DNA of 15,003 bases from Oscillospiraceae bacterium (lineage in GTDB: Bacteria > Bacillota > Clostridia > Oscillospirales > Ruminococcaceae), in NCBI GenBank assembly GCA_017396055.1, contig JAFQND010000262.1, positions 1-15,003 on the forward strand. Direction: 5' to 3'. Below, piece by piece: positions 1 through 6,683 of the stretch. Numbering within the stretch: the stretch's first letter is position 1; each line of letters starts with the position of its first letter. The notes below the pieces were generated by a model. It had not been told where the DNA came from. It searched no databases and saw only the letters and a list, made by a program, of their open reading frames with translations. The position numbers and the translations under genes are program-made.

Positions 1-488
1 GTGCTGAAGCCGATATGCCCGGTGTGCTGGACGGCTATGAACCCCCTTATCATGATTTCAATGGCATCACCAGCAAATTCGGTGCTCACTTTATTCTGAG
101 AGTGGACAAGATCCTGATGAAGAAAAAGTACAGCGATGCCATTATCAACGGTGTCAGAGCAAAGGATTTCCCTGCGCTTCCCGTGGACTACGGTTATCGT
201 GACAGCAAGAATTTCTGGTTCCACAGAAAGCGCCGGATGAGAGCTGAGCTTCTGCAGATGCGCGAGGCTTCTCTGGAATCGGTGCGCTATGCTGCCGACC
301 GCGCGGACGATAAGGTGAAATTTACCGATGAAGCGCTGAAGACCGTTCTGGCTGTGCCTCGTGTCTTTTTGCCGCTGGTGCTCAAGGGCTGTGTCGACTG
401 GGCGAAAGAAAACGGCGTCGAACTCATTACCGAGGAGCATATGAAGATCATCAACGACAAGCGCGCCAAGGAAAAAGAAAAGGGATAA
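1..488 (+). CDS. C-terminal part of a protein ending in a PCP_red-like domain (5' truncated by window edge)
   Basis: The frame is open from the first base (first full codon at 3) to TAA at 486-488, so the ATG at 15 is probably internal and the true start lies upstream. The last ~55 residues read as a helical module: a KFTDEALKTVL stretch, VPRVFLPLVLKG, then a DWAKENGVELITEEHM segment. This matches my memory of the PCP_red domain (C-terminal part of light-independent protochlorophyllide reductase subunit B and related redox proteins). Just before it is a basic HRKRRMRAELL stretch. The catalytic part is outside the window, so function cannot be assigned; an oxidoreductase is possible. The end is lysine-rich. 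The next gene follows after 61 bp on the same strand and may be co-transcribed. The coding call is firm; the domain call is moderate. Confidence 0.7.
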   Translation, partial: AEADMPGVLDGYEPPYHDFNGITSKFGAHFILRVDKILMKKKYSDAIINGVRAKDFPALPVDYGYRDSKNFWFHRKRRMRAELLQMREASLESVRYAADRADDKVKFTDEALKTVLAVPRVFLPLVLKGCVDWAKENGVELITEEHMKIINDKRAKEKEKG

Positions 489-549
489 CCGACAGAGACT
501 CCCCGAAGAACGGACTGCTCTGATAAGCCGAAGCAAAGGAATGTGACAG

Positions 550-882
550 ATGAAGAAATGGGTGACAGAAGACTGGCAGTTTGAATTGACTGCCGTGGAA
601 GGAAAGGCGGCATCCTGCCGGCTGGGTATCGAAAAAGGCGACAGGTTTGTCTTTTCGTACGGATGTCCCGCAGATATCTGTCCCAGAGTCATGATCGAGC
701 TGTTTACCTGGTGCGAAGTGATCCGCTGCGGCGGCGATTTTACCTATCGCGGTCAGAAAGAAAAGTACGAAATGGATCTGCTCTGTCCCTGCGGAAGCAT
801 CAGATTCTGTCTGAGGGCCGTTCCCATCAACCGGGATGAAAACGGTCTGCCGCTGCCCAACGGTCCAAGACCTGAGGATTGA
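550..882 (+). CDS. TIGR04076 family small cysteine-rich protein
   Basis: A 110-residue protein with AAAGGA (535-540) nine bases before the ATG. The pattern of an EGKAASC segment, then KGD, CPADICP, a CGGDF stretch and a late CPCG motif followed by FCLR fits the TIGR04076 family of uncharacterised proteins common in anaerobic bacteria and archaea. It has eight cysteines, several in pairs (CPADIC, CPC), which suggests metal or Fe-S binding or redox activity; that is inference. There is no signal peptide or membrane segment, so it is probably cytoplasmic. The C-terminus is Pro/Gly-rich and the gene ends ten bases before a strong terminator. It may be co-transcribed with the gene ending at 488. 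No specific biochemical role is known to me. Confidence 0.8.
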   Translation: MKKWVTEDWQFELTAVEGKAASCRLGIEKGDRFVFSYGCPADICPRVMIELFTWCEVIRCGGDFTYRGQKEKYEMDLLCPCGSIRFCLRAVPINRDENGLPLPNGPRPED

Positions 883-891
883 CCCACACTG

Positions 892-928
892 AAAAATCCC
901 CCGCTCCAACACGGAACGGGGGATTTTT
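892..928. terminator. Bidirectional rho-independent terminator
   Basis: A perfect 12-bp stem pairs AAAAATCCCCCG (892-903) with CGGGGGATTTTT (917-928). A small inner TCC/GGA pairing is possible in the loop. A-run on one side and T-run on the other make it work for the plus gene ending at 882 and the minus gene ending at 934, which converge here. Confidence 0.93.
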
Positions 929-933
929 GGATC

Positions 934-1804
934 TTACCGGGTAACTTTTCCTCTTTCGAAAAATTCATCCGAGAGAAGTTCTTCGGTGACGGTTTTGATA
1001 TATTTGAGTTTTGCCATGCGCACTTTGGGCGAGGCAAGCCGTTCACCGGGGATCTCATAATTAAACAGCCGGTCATAGCCCACTTCGCGCAGAGCGGAGG
1101 CAAAATCCCACCAGTCGATATTTCCTCTGCCGAAGGGGAGAATATGCAGGTCACTGGAAAGATCATTATCTGCCACGTGCAGTGCGATCAGCCGTTTTCC
1201 TGCTCTGCGGATAAACTCGCCCTGCGACTGGGTGGTAAGCCCGCGGTCGGTGGTCAGGTGGAGATGTCCGGTATCCAGACAGATGCCGAGGTTTTCGTCG
1301 CCGACGGTATCGATGATTTTGTTGAGCATATCCACGTCGGTGGTATCCTTCAGATTTTCCAGCGCGATGGACATATCAGTGCCTTTCAAGTGACCGGTCA
1401 GAGCAGTCAAAACTTTGATCCAGCGGTCATAGCGATTCTCGAAGGTCAGCCCTTTTCCGCCGCCGGCATGGAGCACGGCAGAGCGGACACCCAGACCGAG
1501 GAAAAGATCCAGCCACTGGGTCAGGACCTCCACCGCATCATCGGCACAGAGATCCACATCGTGGAACAGATGACCCTGGGGGAAAGAGAAGCCCCGCTCG
1601 TCGGCATAGGCTTTCAGCTCAGCACCGACAACTCTGGGAGAAACGCCCCGCTCTTTTGCACGGGCGAGCATGACAAAGCCGTGTTCATCGGAAAATTCCG
1701 AGGCGGTATAGCCCGCCGAGAGAAAAGCGTCAACCATTTCCTCGGGGGGAAAAGTCAACAAAATAGCTGGTCCAGACCGAACCGGTAAGATTTTTCATGG
1801 GCAT
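934..1804 (-). CDS. Sugar phosphate isomerase/epimerase family TIM barrel, second tandem copy, 5' frameshifted
   Basis: This belongs to the xylose-isomerase-like TIM-barrel family (AP_endonuc_2). Metal-ligand landmarks in order are ALEN, CLDTGH, LHVADND with a downstream His, and NYEIPGE, giving the usual Glu-Asp-His-Glu site. It is a clear paralogue of the gene just upstream (1804-2670), matching along nearly the whole length. The natural start is the ATG at 1804-1802, which overlaps the upstream TAA as TAATG and has AAGG seven bases before it. That frame encodes an N-terminus with SVWTSYFVDF like the paralogue, but it is one base out of register with the remainder after the C6 run at 1749-1744. 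The long downstream frame is open on its own only from a TTG at 1761, with no ribosome binding site and without the first beta strand. It is therefore a frameshifted gene, a sequence error, or a phase-variable gene. It ends at the shared terminator. The specific sugar substrate is unknown. Confidence 0.8.
1744..1749 (-). other. C6 tract at the site of a +1 frameshift
   Basis: On the minus strand GACTTTTCCCCCCGAG spans this run. Removing one C restores a reading of D-F-S-P-E-E, which aligns with D-Y-T-P-E-E in the tandem paralogue. The six-C run is the simplest place for the one-base excess. It could be a mutation, an assembly error, or a slippery contingency tract. Confidence 0.8.
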
Positions 1805-2670
1805 TACCAGACCTTGTGACCTCTTTCGACGAATTCGTCAGAGAAGAGCTCTTCGGTGACAGCCTTGATGTATTCCAGCTTGGCCATGCGGACTTTGGGA
1901 GAAGCCTGACGCTCGCCGGGGATCTCATAGTTGAACAGGCGGTCATAGCCCACTTCGCGAAGACCGGTCATGACTTCCCACCAGTTGACGCGGCCGCGTC
2001 CGAGGGGCATCATATGCTGGTCAGAGGTGCCGTCATTGTCGGCGATATGCAGTGCGATCAGCAGCTTGCCTGCACCGCGGATGAAGTCCAGCTGAGACAT
2101 ATCGGTGATGCCTTTCTGCTGGGCAAGTTTCAGGTGACCGGTATCCAGACAGATGCCCAGATGGTCGCTGCCGACAGCGTCGATGACCTTCTTCAGACCT
2201 GCCAGAGTGGGGTTGCCGCCGACGTTTTCCAGAGCGATGGACATATTGGTGCCTTCCAGATGGGCACACAGGGGTTTGAGGGTCTTGACCCAACGGTCAA
2301 AACGTTCTTCATCGGTCAGCTCACGGCCGCCCTGAGTGTGCAGTACACCGGCGGTGATGCCCAGTGCAACAAAGAGATCCAGCCATTCGGTCAGAACTTC
2401 GACAGCGTTGTCTGCGCAGGGGTCGACACCCAAATAAAGATGACCCTGAGGGAAAGAGAAGCCTCTTGCATCGGCATAGGCTTTCAGCTCGGCACCCACT
2501 TCGGCGGCGGTCATGCCGCGTTCTTTGGCACGCTTAAGCAGTACAAAGCCGTGCTCGTCGGAGAATTCGGCGGTGGTATAGCCTGCCTCGACGAAAGCAT
2601 CGATCATCTCTTCGGGTGTGTAGTCAACAAAATAACTGGTCCATACGGAAACGGCAAGATCCATTTTCAT
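1804..2670 (-). CDS. Sugar phosphate isomerase/epimerase family TIM-barrel protein, first tandem copy
   Basis: A 288-residue TIM-barrel protein of the AP_endonuc_2/xylose-isomerase-like family. Start chosen: the ATG at 2670, because GGAGGTG lies five bases upstream; the in-frame ATG at 2685 would contain that site inside the gene. Motifs: SVWTSYFVDYTPEEM at the N-terminus, ALENVGG (first Glu ligand), CLDTGHLKL (Asp and His), LHIADNDGTSDQH (His) and NYEIPGE (last Glu). This metal site is typical of aldose-ketose isomerases and epimerases acting on sugars or sugar derivatives. There is no signal peptide, so it is cytoplasmic. It has a good promoter at 2703-2730 and its stop overlaps the start of the second copy (TAATG), indicating translational coupling. 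Substrate is unknown; the nearby sialidase is only suggestive of sugar use. Confidence 0.88.
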   Translation of the reverse strand: MKMDLAVSVWTSYFVDYTPEEMIDAFVEAGYTTAEFSDEHGFVLLKRAKERGMTAAEVGAELKAYADARGFSFPQGHLYLGVDPCADNAVEVLTEWLDLFVALGITAGVLHTQGGRELTDEERFDRWVKTLKPLCAHLEGTNMSIALENVGGNPTLAGLKKVIDAVGSDHLGICLDTGHLKLAQQKGITDMSQLDFIRGAGKLLIALHIADNDGTSDQHMMPLGRGRVNWWEVMTGLREVGYDRLFNYEIPGERQASPKVRMAKLEYIKAVTEELFSDEFVERGHKVW

Positions 2671-2702
2671 AGTGGGCACCTCCATAAAAAATATTCATCC
2701 TC

Positions 2703-2730
2703 ATTATAACAGGGCAGGGGAGAAAATCAA
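2703..2730 (-). promoter_or_regulatory. Sigma-A-type promoter for the tandem isomerase operon
   Basis: On the minus strand TTGATT (2730-2725), a 16-base spacer and a perfect TATAAT (2708-2703) lie about 33 bases before the ATG at 2670. It is divergent from the promoter at 2787-2815. Confidence 0.8.
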
Positions 2731-2786
2731 CCCGACAAAGACCATTTTCTACGAATATGTCAAAAGAACCGGTGTATGGTTGTAGA

Positions 2787-2815
2787 TTGTCATTTTGGCA
2801 AGGGTATGCTATACT
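2787..2815 (+). promoter_or_regulatory. Sigma-A-type promoter for the MBL-sialidase-LRR operon
   Basis: TTGTCA (2787-2792), a 17-base spacer and TATACT (2810-2815), with a TG two bases before the -10 (extended -10). It is 24 bases before the ATG at 2840. Confidence 0.8.
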
Positions 2816-2839
2816 TAGAACATACGGAGGCGATGGAAA

Positions 2840-3703
2840 ATGAATGACAAGACTCTGCTTTACCAGGTGACCGAAACAAGCAAATATATGATGGGCTTTG
2901 TCCTTGTGACAAGACAGAATAATGTCATCGTCATCGATGGCGGACGTCCCGAGGATATGCCTCTTCTGAAAGAAGTCATCGGGGGAAGACATATCTCCGG
3001 CTGGTTTCTGACCCATCCCCACAGTGACCATATCAGCGGTCTTCTCGACGAACTGGAAAAAAACGGCGGCGCTGATTTTGATATCGGTGCGTTTTACTAC
3101 AATTTCCCGCCCTACAGCCTCATAAACACGCCTGATGTGCCTGATCGTGCTTATTTTGAAGAAGAGTACAACGAGATGCTCCCGGCTTTCGAGCGGATCA
3201 TGCCGGCATACCGGGAGAAATGTCATATCCTCAGACAGGGCGAAACTTTCACGATCGACGAGTGCGGGATCGAGGTGCTTTATACCTGGCATGACGGTCT
3301 TGTTTCCAATCCGATGAACGATGCGTCATCTGTTTTCCGCATTTCGGGTCCCAATAAAAACGTGCTCTTCCTGGGTGACCTGGGCCCCGATGCAGGCGAT
3401 ATCCTCTTCCGAGAATCCCGTGATCTGCTGAAATCCGATATGGTGCAGATGGCACATCACGGTCACATGAACATCGGCATGGAGGTTTATGCCGCCATCG
3501 CGCCGGAAGCCTGTTTCTGGTGCTGTCACGACTGGCTGTACAATGAGCCGGTCGTTCCGAAATATCTTTCCGATACAGAAAAGCTGACGAGAATGAAACG
3601 CATCCGTATGTACGGCACTGCTCTCACCAGACAGTGGATGGATCTTCTCGGCGTAAAAACCCATTATGTTACCATGAATGGCACCAATTGTGTCGAGATC
3701 TGA
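2840..3703 (+). CDS. MBL-fold metallo-hydrolase
   Basis: A 287-residue protein of the metallo-beta-lactamase superfamily. A VIDGG strand (Asp33) is followed by the metal-binding THPHSDH motif (residues 58-64, HxHxDH), a GDLG segment near residue 180 (late Asp ligand) and AHHG at residues 205-208. These are the expected positions for a dinuclear metal centre, in the layout of ComEC-like or generic MBL hydrolases. No signal peptide is seen. GGAGG (2826-2830) lies nine bases before the ATG, and a good promoter sits upstream. The stop at 3703 is 11 bases before the sialidase start, so the two are an operon. The substrate cannot be told from sequence; a hydrolase of a sugar ester, phosphate or lactone linked to the sialidase is conceivable but unproven. 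Confidence 0.88.
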   Translation: MNDKTLLYQVTETSKYMMGFVLVTRQNNVIVIDGGRPEDMPLLKEVIGGRHISGWFLTHPHSDHISGLLDELEKNGGADFDIGAFYYNFPPYSLINTPDVPDRAYFEEEYNEMLPAFERIMPAYREKCHILRQGETFTIDECGIEVLYTWHDGLVSNPMNDASSVFRISGPNKNVLFLGDLGPDAGDILFRESRDLLKSDMVQMAHHGHMNIGMEVYAAIAPEACFWCCHDWLYNEPVVPKYLSDTEKLTRMKRIRMYGTALTRQWMDLLGVKTHYVTMNGTNCVEI

Positions 3704-3714
3704 GGAGACAATTT

Positions 3715-4896
3715 ATGAAAAGTCCTTTTAAATATCCTGCCGACGGCATGACCGCCCGACAGCCCTTTCCCGCCGGTACTGCCGGCAGTGAGAATTTCCG
3801 GATACCCGGCCTTGTGACACTGGACGACGGCACCCTTGTCGCCACTGCCGATGTTCGCTGGGACTCCGAGTCGGACGGCGGCGGTATGGATCTGATCGTT
3901 TCCCGTTCCACGGACGGCGGTGAGACCTGGCACTATACTTTTCCTGCCTATCTGGGCGACAACGGTGATCGCTACAGCCCCTCTTCCTCTACACTGATGG
4001 ACCCGCTGATGATCACCGACGGCAGAAAGCTCTGGCTCTTTGCCGATATTTTCCCGGCGGGATATTCGCTGACCACCGCTTGTACCGACCACGCTTTTTC
4101 GGACCTGCGCACCGGCTTTGACAGCGAGGGAAGACTTCTGCTGACCGCGGACGGCGAAAATTACGATCACTGTCTTTCGGACGGAAAGATCTTCAAAGAC
4201 GGGAAAGCTCTTTCCGGCATCACGGTGGACGGCAGCTTTGATATCTATGAAAACGGCGGATATAAGGGCAATCTCTTCTTTGCCGATGCACCCTTCCGTG
4301 CCTTCCCCGCAAGCTATATCTGCATGCAGACTTCCGAAGACGGCGGCAAAAGCTGGTCCGGTTTCTCCCTTGTCCCCGTCAAGGAGGAGGGAAAGAAGTT
4401 TACGGTCATCGGTCCCGGCAGAGGCATCGTCACCTCCCGCGGCGAGCTGATGTTCTCGGCTTATGACGGCGAAAATGTCTATCTTGTTTTCTCCAAAGAC
4501 GGCGGAAAGAGCTGGAAAAAAATCACCTCTCCCTTTGCCGGCGGCGAGAGCCAGCCGGTCGAGCTCCCGAACGGCAATATCCGTCTGATGGTCCGCACCG
4601 GCGGCATCAACCAGATCTGCTATATCGATTTTGTCCGGACGGAAAACGGTCTGCAGCCCGGCGAGCTTGTGAAGACCGGCGTGCTCAATTTCTCTCAGTG
4701 CATGGTATCCGCTCTGCGGGTGACCCGCGGGGAGAAGGAATATCTGCTCATCTGCTGCCCCTCTGACCACACCGGCGGAGATTGGGGCGGACGCTTCAAC
4801 GGTAAGGTCTATATCTTCCTTTGGGTGAAAACTGTGAGATGGTGCTTGAGGACGCAGTGCAGCTCAACGACAGCTTCTTTGCCTATTCCTGTATGA
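3715..4896 (+). CDS. Sialidase (GH33-like exo-alpha-sialidase), C-terminus frameshifted
   Basis: A six-bladed beta-propeller sialidase. The FRIP motif (residues 28-31) provides the first arginine of the carboxylate-binding triad. Three Asp boxes are visible: STDGGETW (65-72), SEDGGKSW and SKDGGKSW. Later come GESQPVELPNGNIRLMVRTGG-like strands with the acidic residue and another arginine. Start chosen: ATG at 3715, with GAGGAGA (3702-3708) just upstream inside the MBL stop region. No signal peptide is seen, so if made it is likely intracellular, acting on imported sialylated material. After the YIFL codons at about 4819 the frame runs into unrelated residues and stops at 4896, while the true C-terminus continues in another frame to 5018. 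The lost part contains the expected Tyr/Glu catalytic pair, so this product would probably be inactive unless the shift is a sequence error. Confidence 0.85.
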   Translation: MKSPFKYPADGMTARQPFPAGTAGSENFRIPGLVTLDDGTLVATADVRWDSESDGGGMDLIVSRSTDGGETWHYTFPAYLGDNGDRYSPSSSTLMDPLMITDGRKLWLFADIFPAGYSLTTACTDHAFSDLRTGFDSEGRLLLTADGENYDHCLSDGKIFKDGKALSGITVDGSFDIYENGGYKGNLFFADAPFRAFPASYICMQTSEDGGKSWSGFSLVPVKEEGKKFTVIGPGRGIVTSRGELMFSAYDGENVYLVFSKDGGKSWKKITSPFAGGESQPVELPNGNIRLMVRTGGINQICYIDFVRTENGLQPGELVKTGVLNFSQCMVSALRVTRGEKEYLLICCPSDHTGGDWGGRFNGKVYIFLWVKTVRWCLRTQCSSTTASLPIPV

Positions 4897-5018
4897 CAGA
4901 GATGTCCGACGGCTCGATCGGCATTCTTTATGAAGACGACTGCACCGGTTATAAAGCGGGCAACTATTTCGGCAAGCGTTCGCAGATCACCTGGAAAAAT
5001 CTCGGAAAAATCGTTTGA
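4821..5018 (+). pseudogene. Displaced C-terminal segment of the sialidase
   Basis: This frame reads LGENCEMVLEDAV, then FAYSCMTEMSDGSIGILYED, and ends in NLGKIV before TGA at 5016-5018. The SCMTEMSDGSIGILYE part is a typical last-blade sialidase sequence holding the nucleophilic tyrosine and its partner glutamate. It has no start or ribosome binding site of its own. Adding one T to the TTTGGG stretch at 4820-4825 would join it to the frame starting at 3715 and give a sialidase of about 434 residues. So one base is missing, in nature or in the assembly. Confidence 0.8.
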
Positions 5019-5080
5019 TGCGATTTACGGACCGGTGTCCTGTTATGATGATATCAGCCTGATGGATGGGGGTACCTGAT

Positions 5081-6643
5081 ATGTGTGAATTTGATTTTGA
5101 GGAGATCCTGCCGGAAGATGAGGATCTGATCCTGTCCGGTGAGGACAAAATTCCTTATGATGACAGCGAACCGGTTTCCGAAGAAGAGGAAGGCTATGAC
5201 ACGCTGTATTTTCCTCCTTATTCAAAAGAGGAACTGGAACAACTGACCGAAGTCACTGTTCCCGAAGGAATGACCGGTATCGGTTCCGGTGCTTTTTATA
5301 ACTGCAAAAAGCTCGTTTCTGTCCATCTGCCCGAAAGCATGGAAGTGATCTATAACGGTGCGTTCAAAGGCTGCTCCGCACTCGCTTCGATCAATCTGCC
5401 CGGGAAACTGTCAAGGATCGGGGAAGAGGCTTTCAAAGGCTGTGCCGCTCTGAAAGAGATCGGGCTGCCCGAAAGCGGCTGCTGGATCGAAAGAAATGCT
5501 TTCTCCGGCTCCGGACTTCGTTCGATATCTATTCCGGACAATTCGGGATATTATATAGATGACGGATATTTCAGCGAAGACGAAAAACTGGGCATCGGTC
5601 TTTCCGCTTTCAAAAACTGCCGGGATCTTGTTTCGGTCAGACTGCCCCGGGGTCTTGATTGGATCGACGGTTTTGCGGGCTGTACCTCGCTGAGATCGGT
5701 CAGTATCCCACAGGGCGTCACGGTGATCTGTGAATCTGCTTTTCGGAACTGTACTTCTCTTGTATCCGTTGAATTTCCGGAAGGGCTGGAACTGATAGAC
5801 CGTCATGCTTTTGAGGACTGCAGTTCTCTTGTGTCGGCGGATCTTCCGAAAGAGCTGAAACGGATCTGTTGGGATGCGTTTAAGAATTGCACATCTCTCG
5901 TTTCGGTCAGCCTTCCCGATACCGCCGAAGCTGATGGAGGCGTTTTCTCCGGATGTACTGCTCTTGCGGATGAAAACGGTTTTGTCATTGTGCGCAACGA
6001 GCTGCACGCTTATACCGGAAACGCTTCTGAGATCGTGATCCCCGAGGGGATCACTGCTGTCCAGCCCGGCGTGTTTGCAGCTAACGAAACGATCACCCGC
6101 GTAGTCATTCCGCAGGGCATCGAATGGGTGGCTACCGCTTTTAAGGACTGTGTCAATCTTGAAGAGGTGGTACTGCCCGATACGCTGAAAATAATCGGAA
6201 GAGTGACCTTCTCAGGCTGTGATAATCTGAAAACCGTTGTCCTGCCCGCGGGATTGGAAACGCTTGGCAGCAGGTGTTTTGCCGACTGTAAAAACCTCGA
6301 ACCGGTCTTCCGGGGAAAGCCTTCTGATATTGCAGAGGATGCTTTTAAAGGCTGCAGCAAAGTTCTCCGCCTTTCGGCTGATGTCACCGGGCAGACGGCA
6401 AAGCTTTTAAAGGGCAGCAGGGTCGCGGCTGTTATTCTGGATGAAGGCGCCGCATTTATTTCAAAGAGAGCTTTCTCGGGATGTACCGGTCTTCGGTCGG
6501 TCCTCCTGCCCGATTCCATGAAAGAGATCGGTGAATTTGCCTTTGCCGACTGTAAAAACCTCTCCTTCATCAATCTCCCGAAAGATGTCCGCATAGCCGA
6601 TTGGGCATTCTACGGCTGTGAAAATCTGCATCTTGATCGCTGA
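5081..6643 (+). CDS. BspA-type leucine-rich repeat (LRR_5) protein
   Basis: A 520-residue protein starting at the ATG at 5081, with a G-rich GGGGGT (5068-5073) seven bases upstream; an ATG at 5066 in the same frame is the alternative. After an acidic N-terminal ~50 residues (DFEEILPEDEDL, EEEEGYD) it consists of about 15-18 repeats of ~23 residues following the pattern A-F-x-G/N-C-x-x-L-x-x-V/I-x-L-P-x-x-L-x-x-I. This is the Treponema/BspA LRR_5 type and ends with GCENLHLDR. No signal peptide, LPxTG anchor or membrane segment is present, so unlike surface BspA it appears cytoplasmic. A less regular stretch around residues 300-330 (ADENGFVIVRNELHAY) splits the repeat array. It is the last gene of the operon, 62 bp after the sialidase, and is followed by a terminator. 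Binding partner unknown. Confidence 0.9.
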   Translation: MCEFDFEEILPEDEDLILSGEDKIPYDDSEPVSEEEEGYDTLYFPPYSKEELEQLTEVTVPEGMTGIGSGAFYNCKKLVSVHLPESMEVIYNGAFKGCSALASINLPGKLSRIGEEAFKGCAALKEIGLPESGCWIERNAFSGSGLRSISIPDNSGYYIDDGYFSEDEKLGIGLSAFKNCRDLVSVRLPRGLDWIDGFAGCTSLRSVSIPQGVTVICESAFRNCTSLVSVEFPEGLELIDRHAFEDCSSLVSADLPKELKRICWDAFKNCTSLVSVSLPDTAEADGGVFSGCTALADENGFVIVRNELHAYTGNASEIVIPEGITAVQPGVFAANETITRVVIPQGIEWVATAFKDCVNLEEVVLPDTLKIIGRVTFSGCDNLKTVVLPAGLETLGSRCFADCKNLEPVFRGKPSDIAEDAFKGCSKVLRLSADVTGQTAKLLKGSRVAAVILDEGAAFISKRAFSGCTGLRSVLLPDSMKEIGEFAFADCKNLSFINLPKDVRIADWAFYGCENLHLDR

Positions 6644-6650
6644 GAAACAG

Positions 6651-6682
6651 AAAATCCCTCCCGTTTTCGGGGAGGGATTTTT
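6651..6682. terminator. Bidirectional rho-independent terminator
   Basis: AAAATCCCTCCC (6651-6662) pairs with GGGAGGGATTTT around a short loop, followed by T residues. It lies between the convergent genes ending at 6643 (plus) and 6684 (minus) and has A and T runs suitable for both directions. Confidence 0.92.
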
Positions 6683-6683
6683 A

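Noticed and set aside
2745..2754. TTTTCTACGA shared with 14461-14470, both near divergent promoters
   Set aside because: A shared 10-mer in 15 kb of sequence is expected by chance, and the flanks do not match.
3664..4770. A 368-codon minus frame opposite the sialidase
   Set aside because: The plus strand encodes clear Asp boxes and the FRIP motif; the antisense product has no family features.
4815..4830. Programmed -1 frameshifting in the sialidase
   Set aside because: The zero-frame codons around CTT-TGG-GTG do not form an X-XXY-YYZ slippery site and no downstream stem or pseudoknot was evident.
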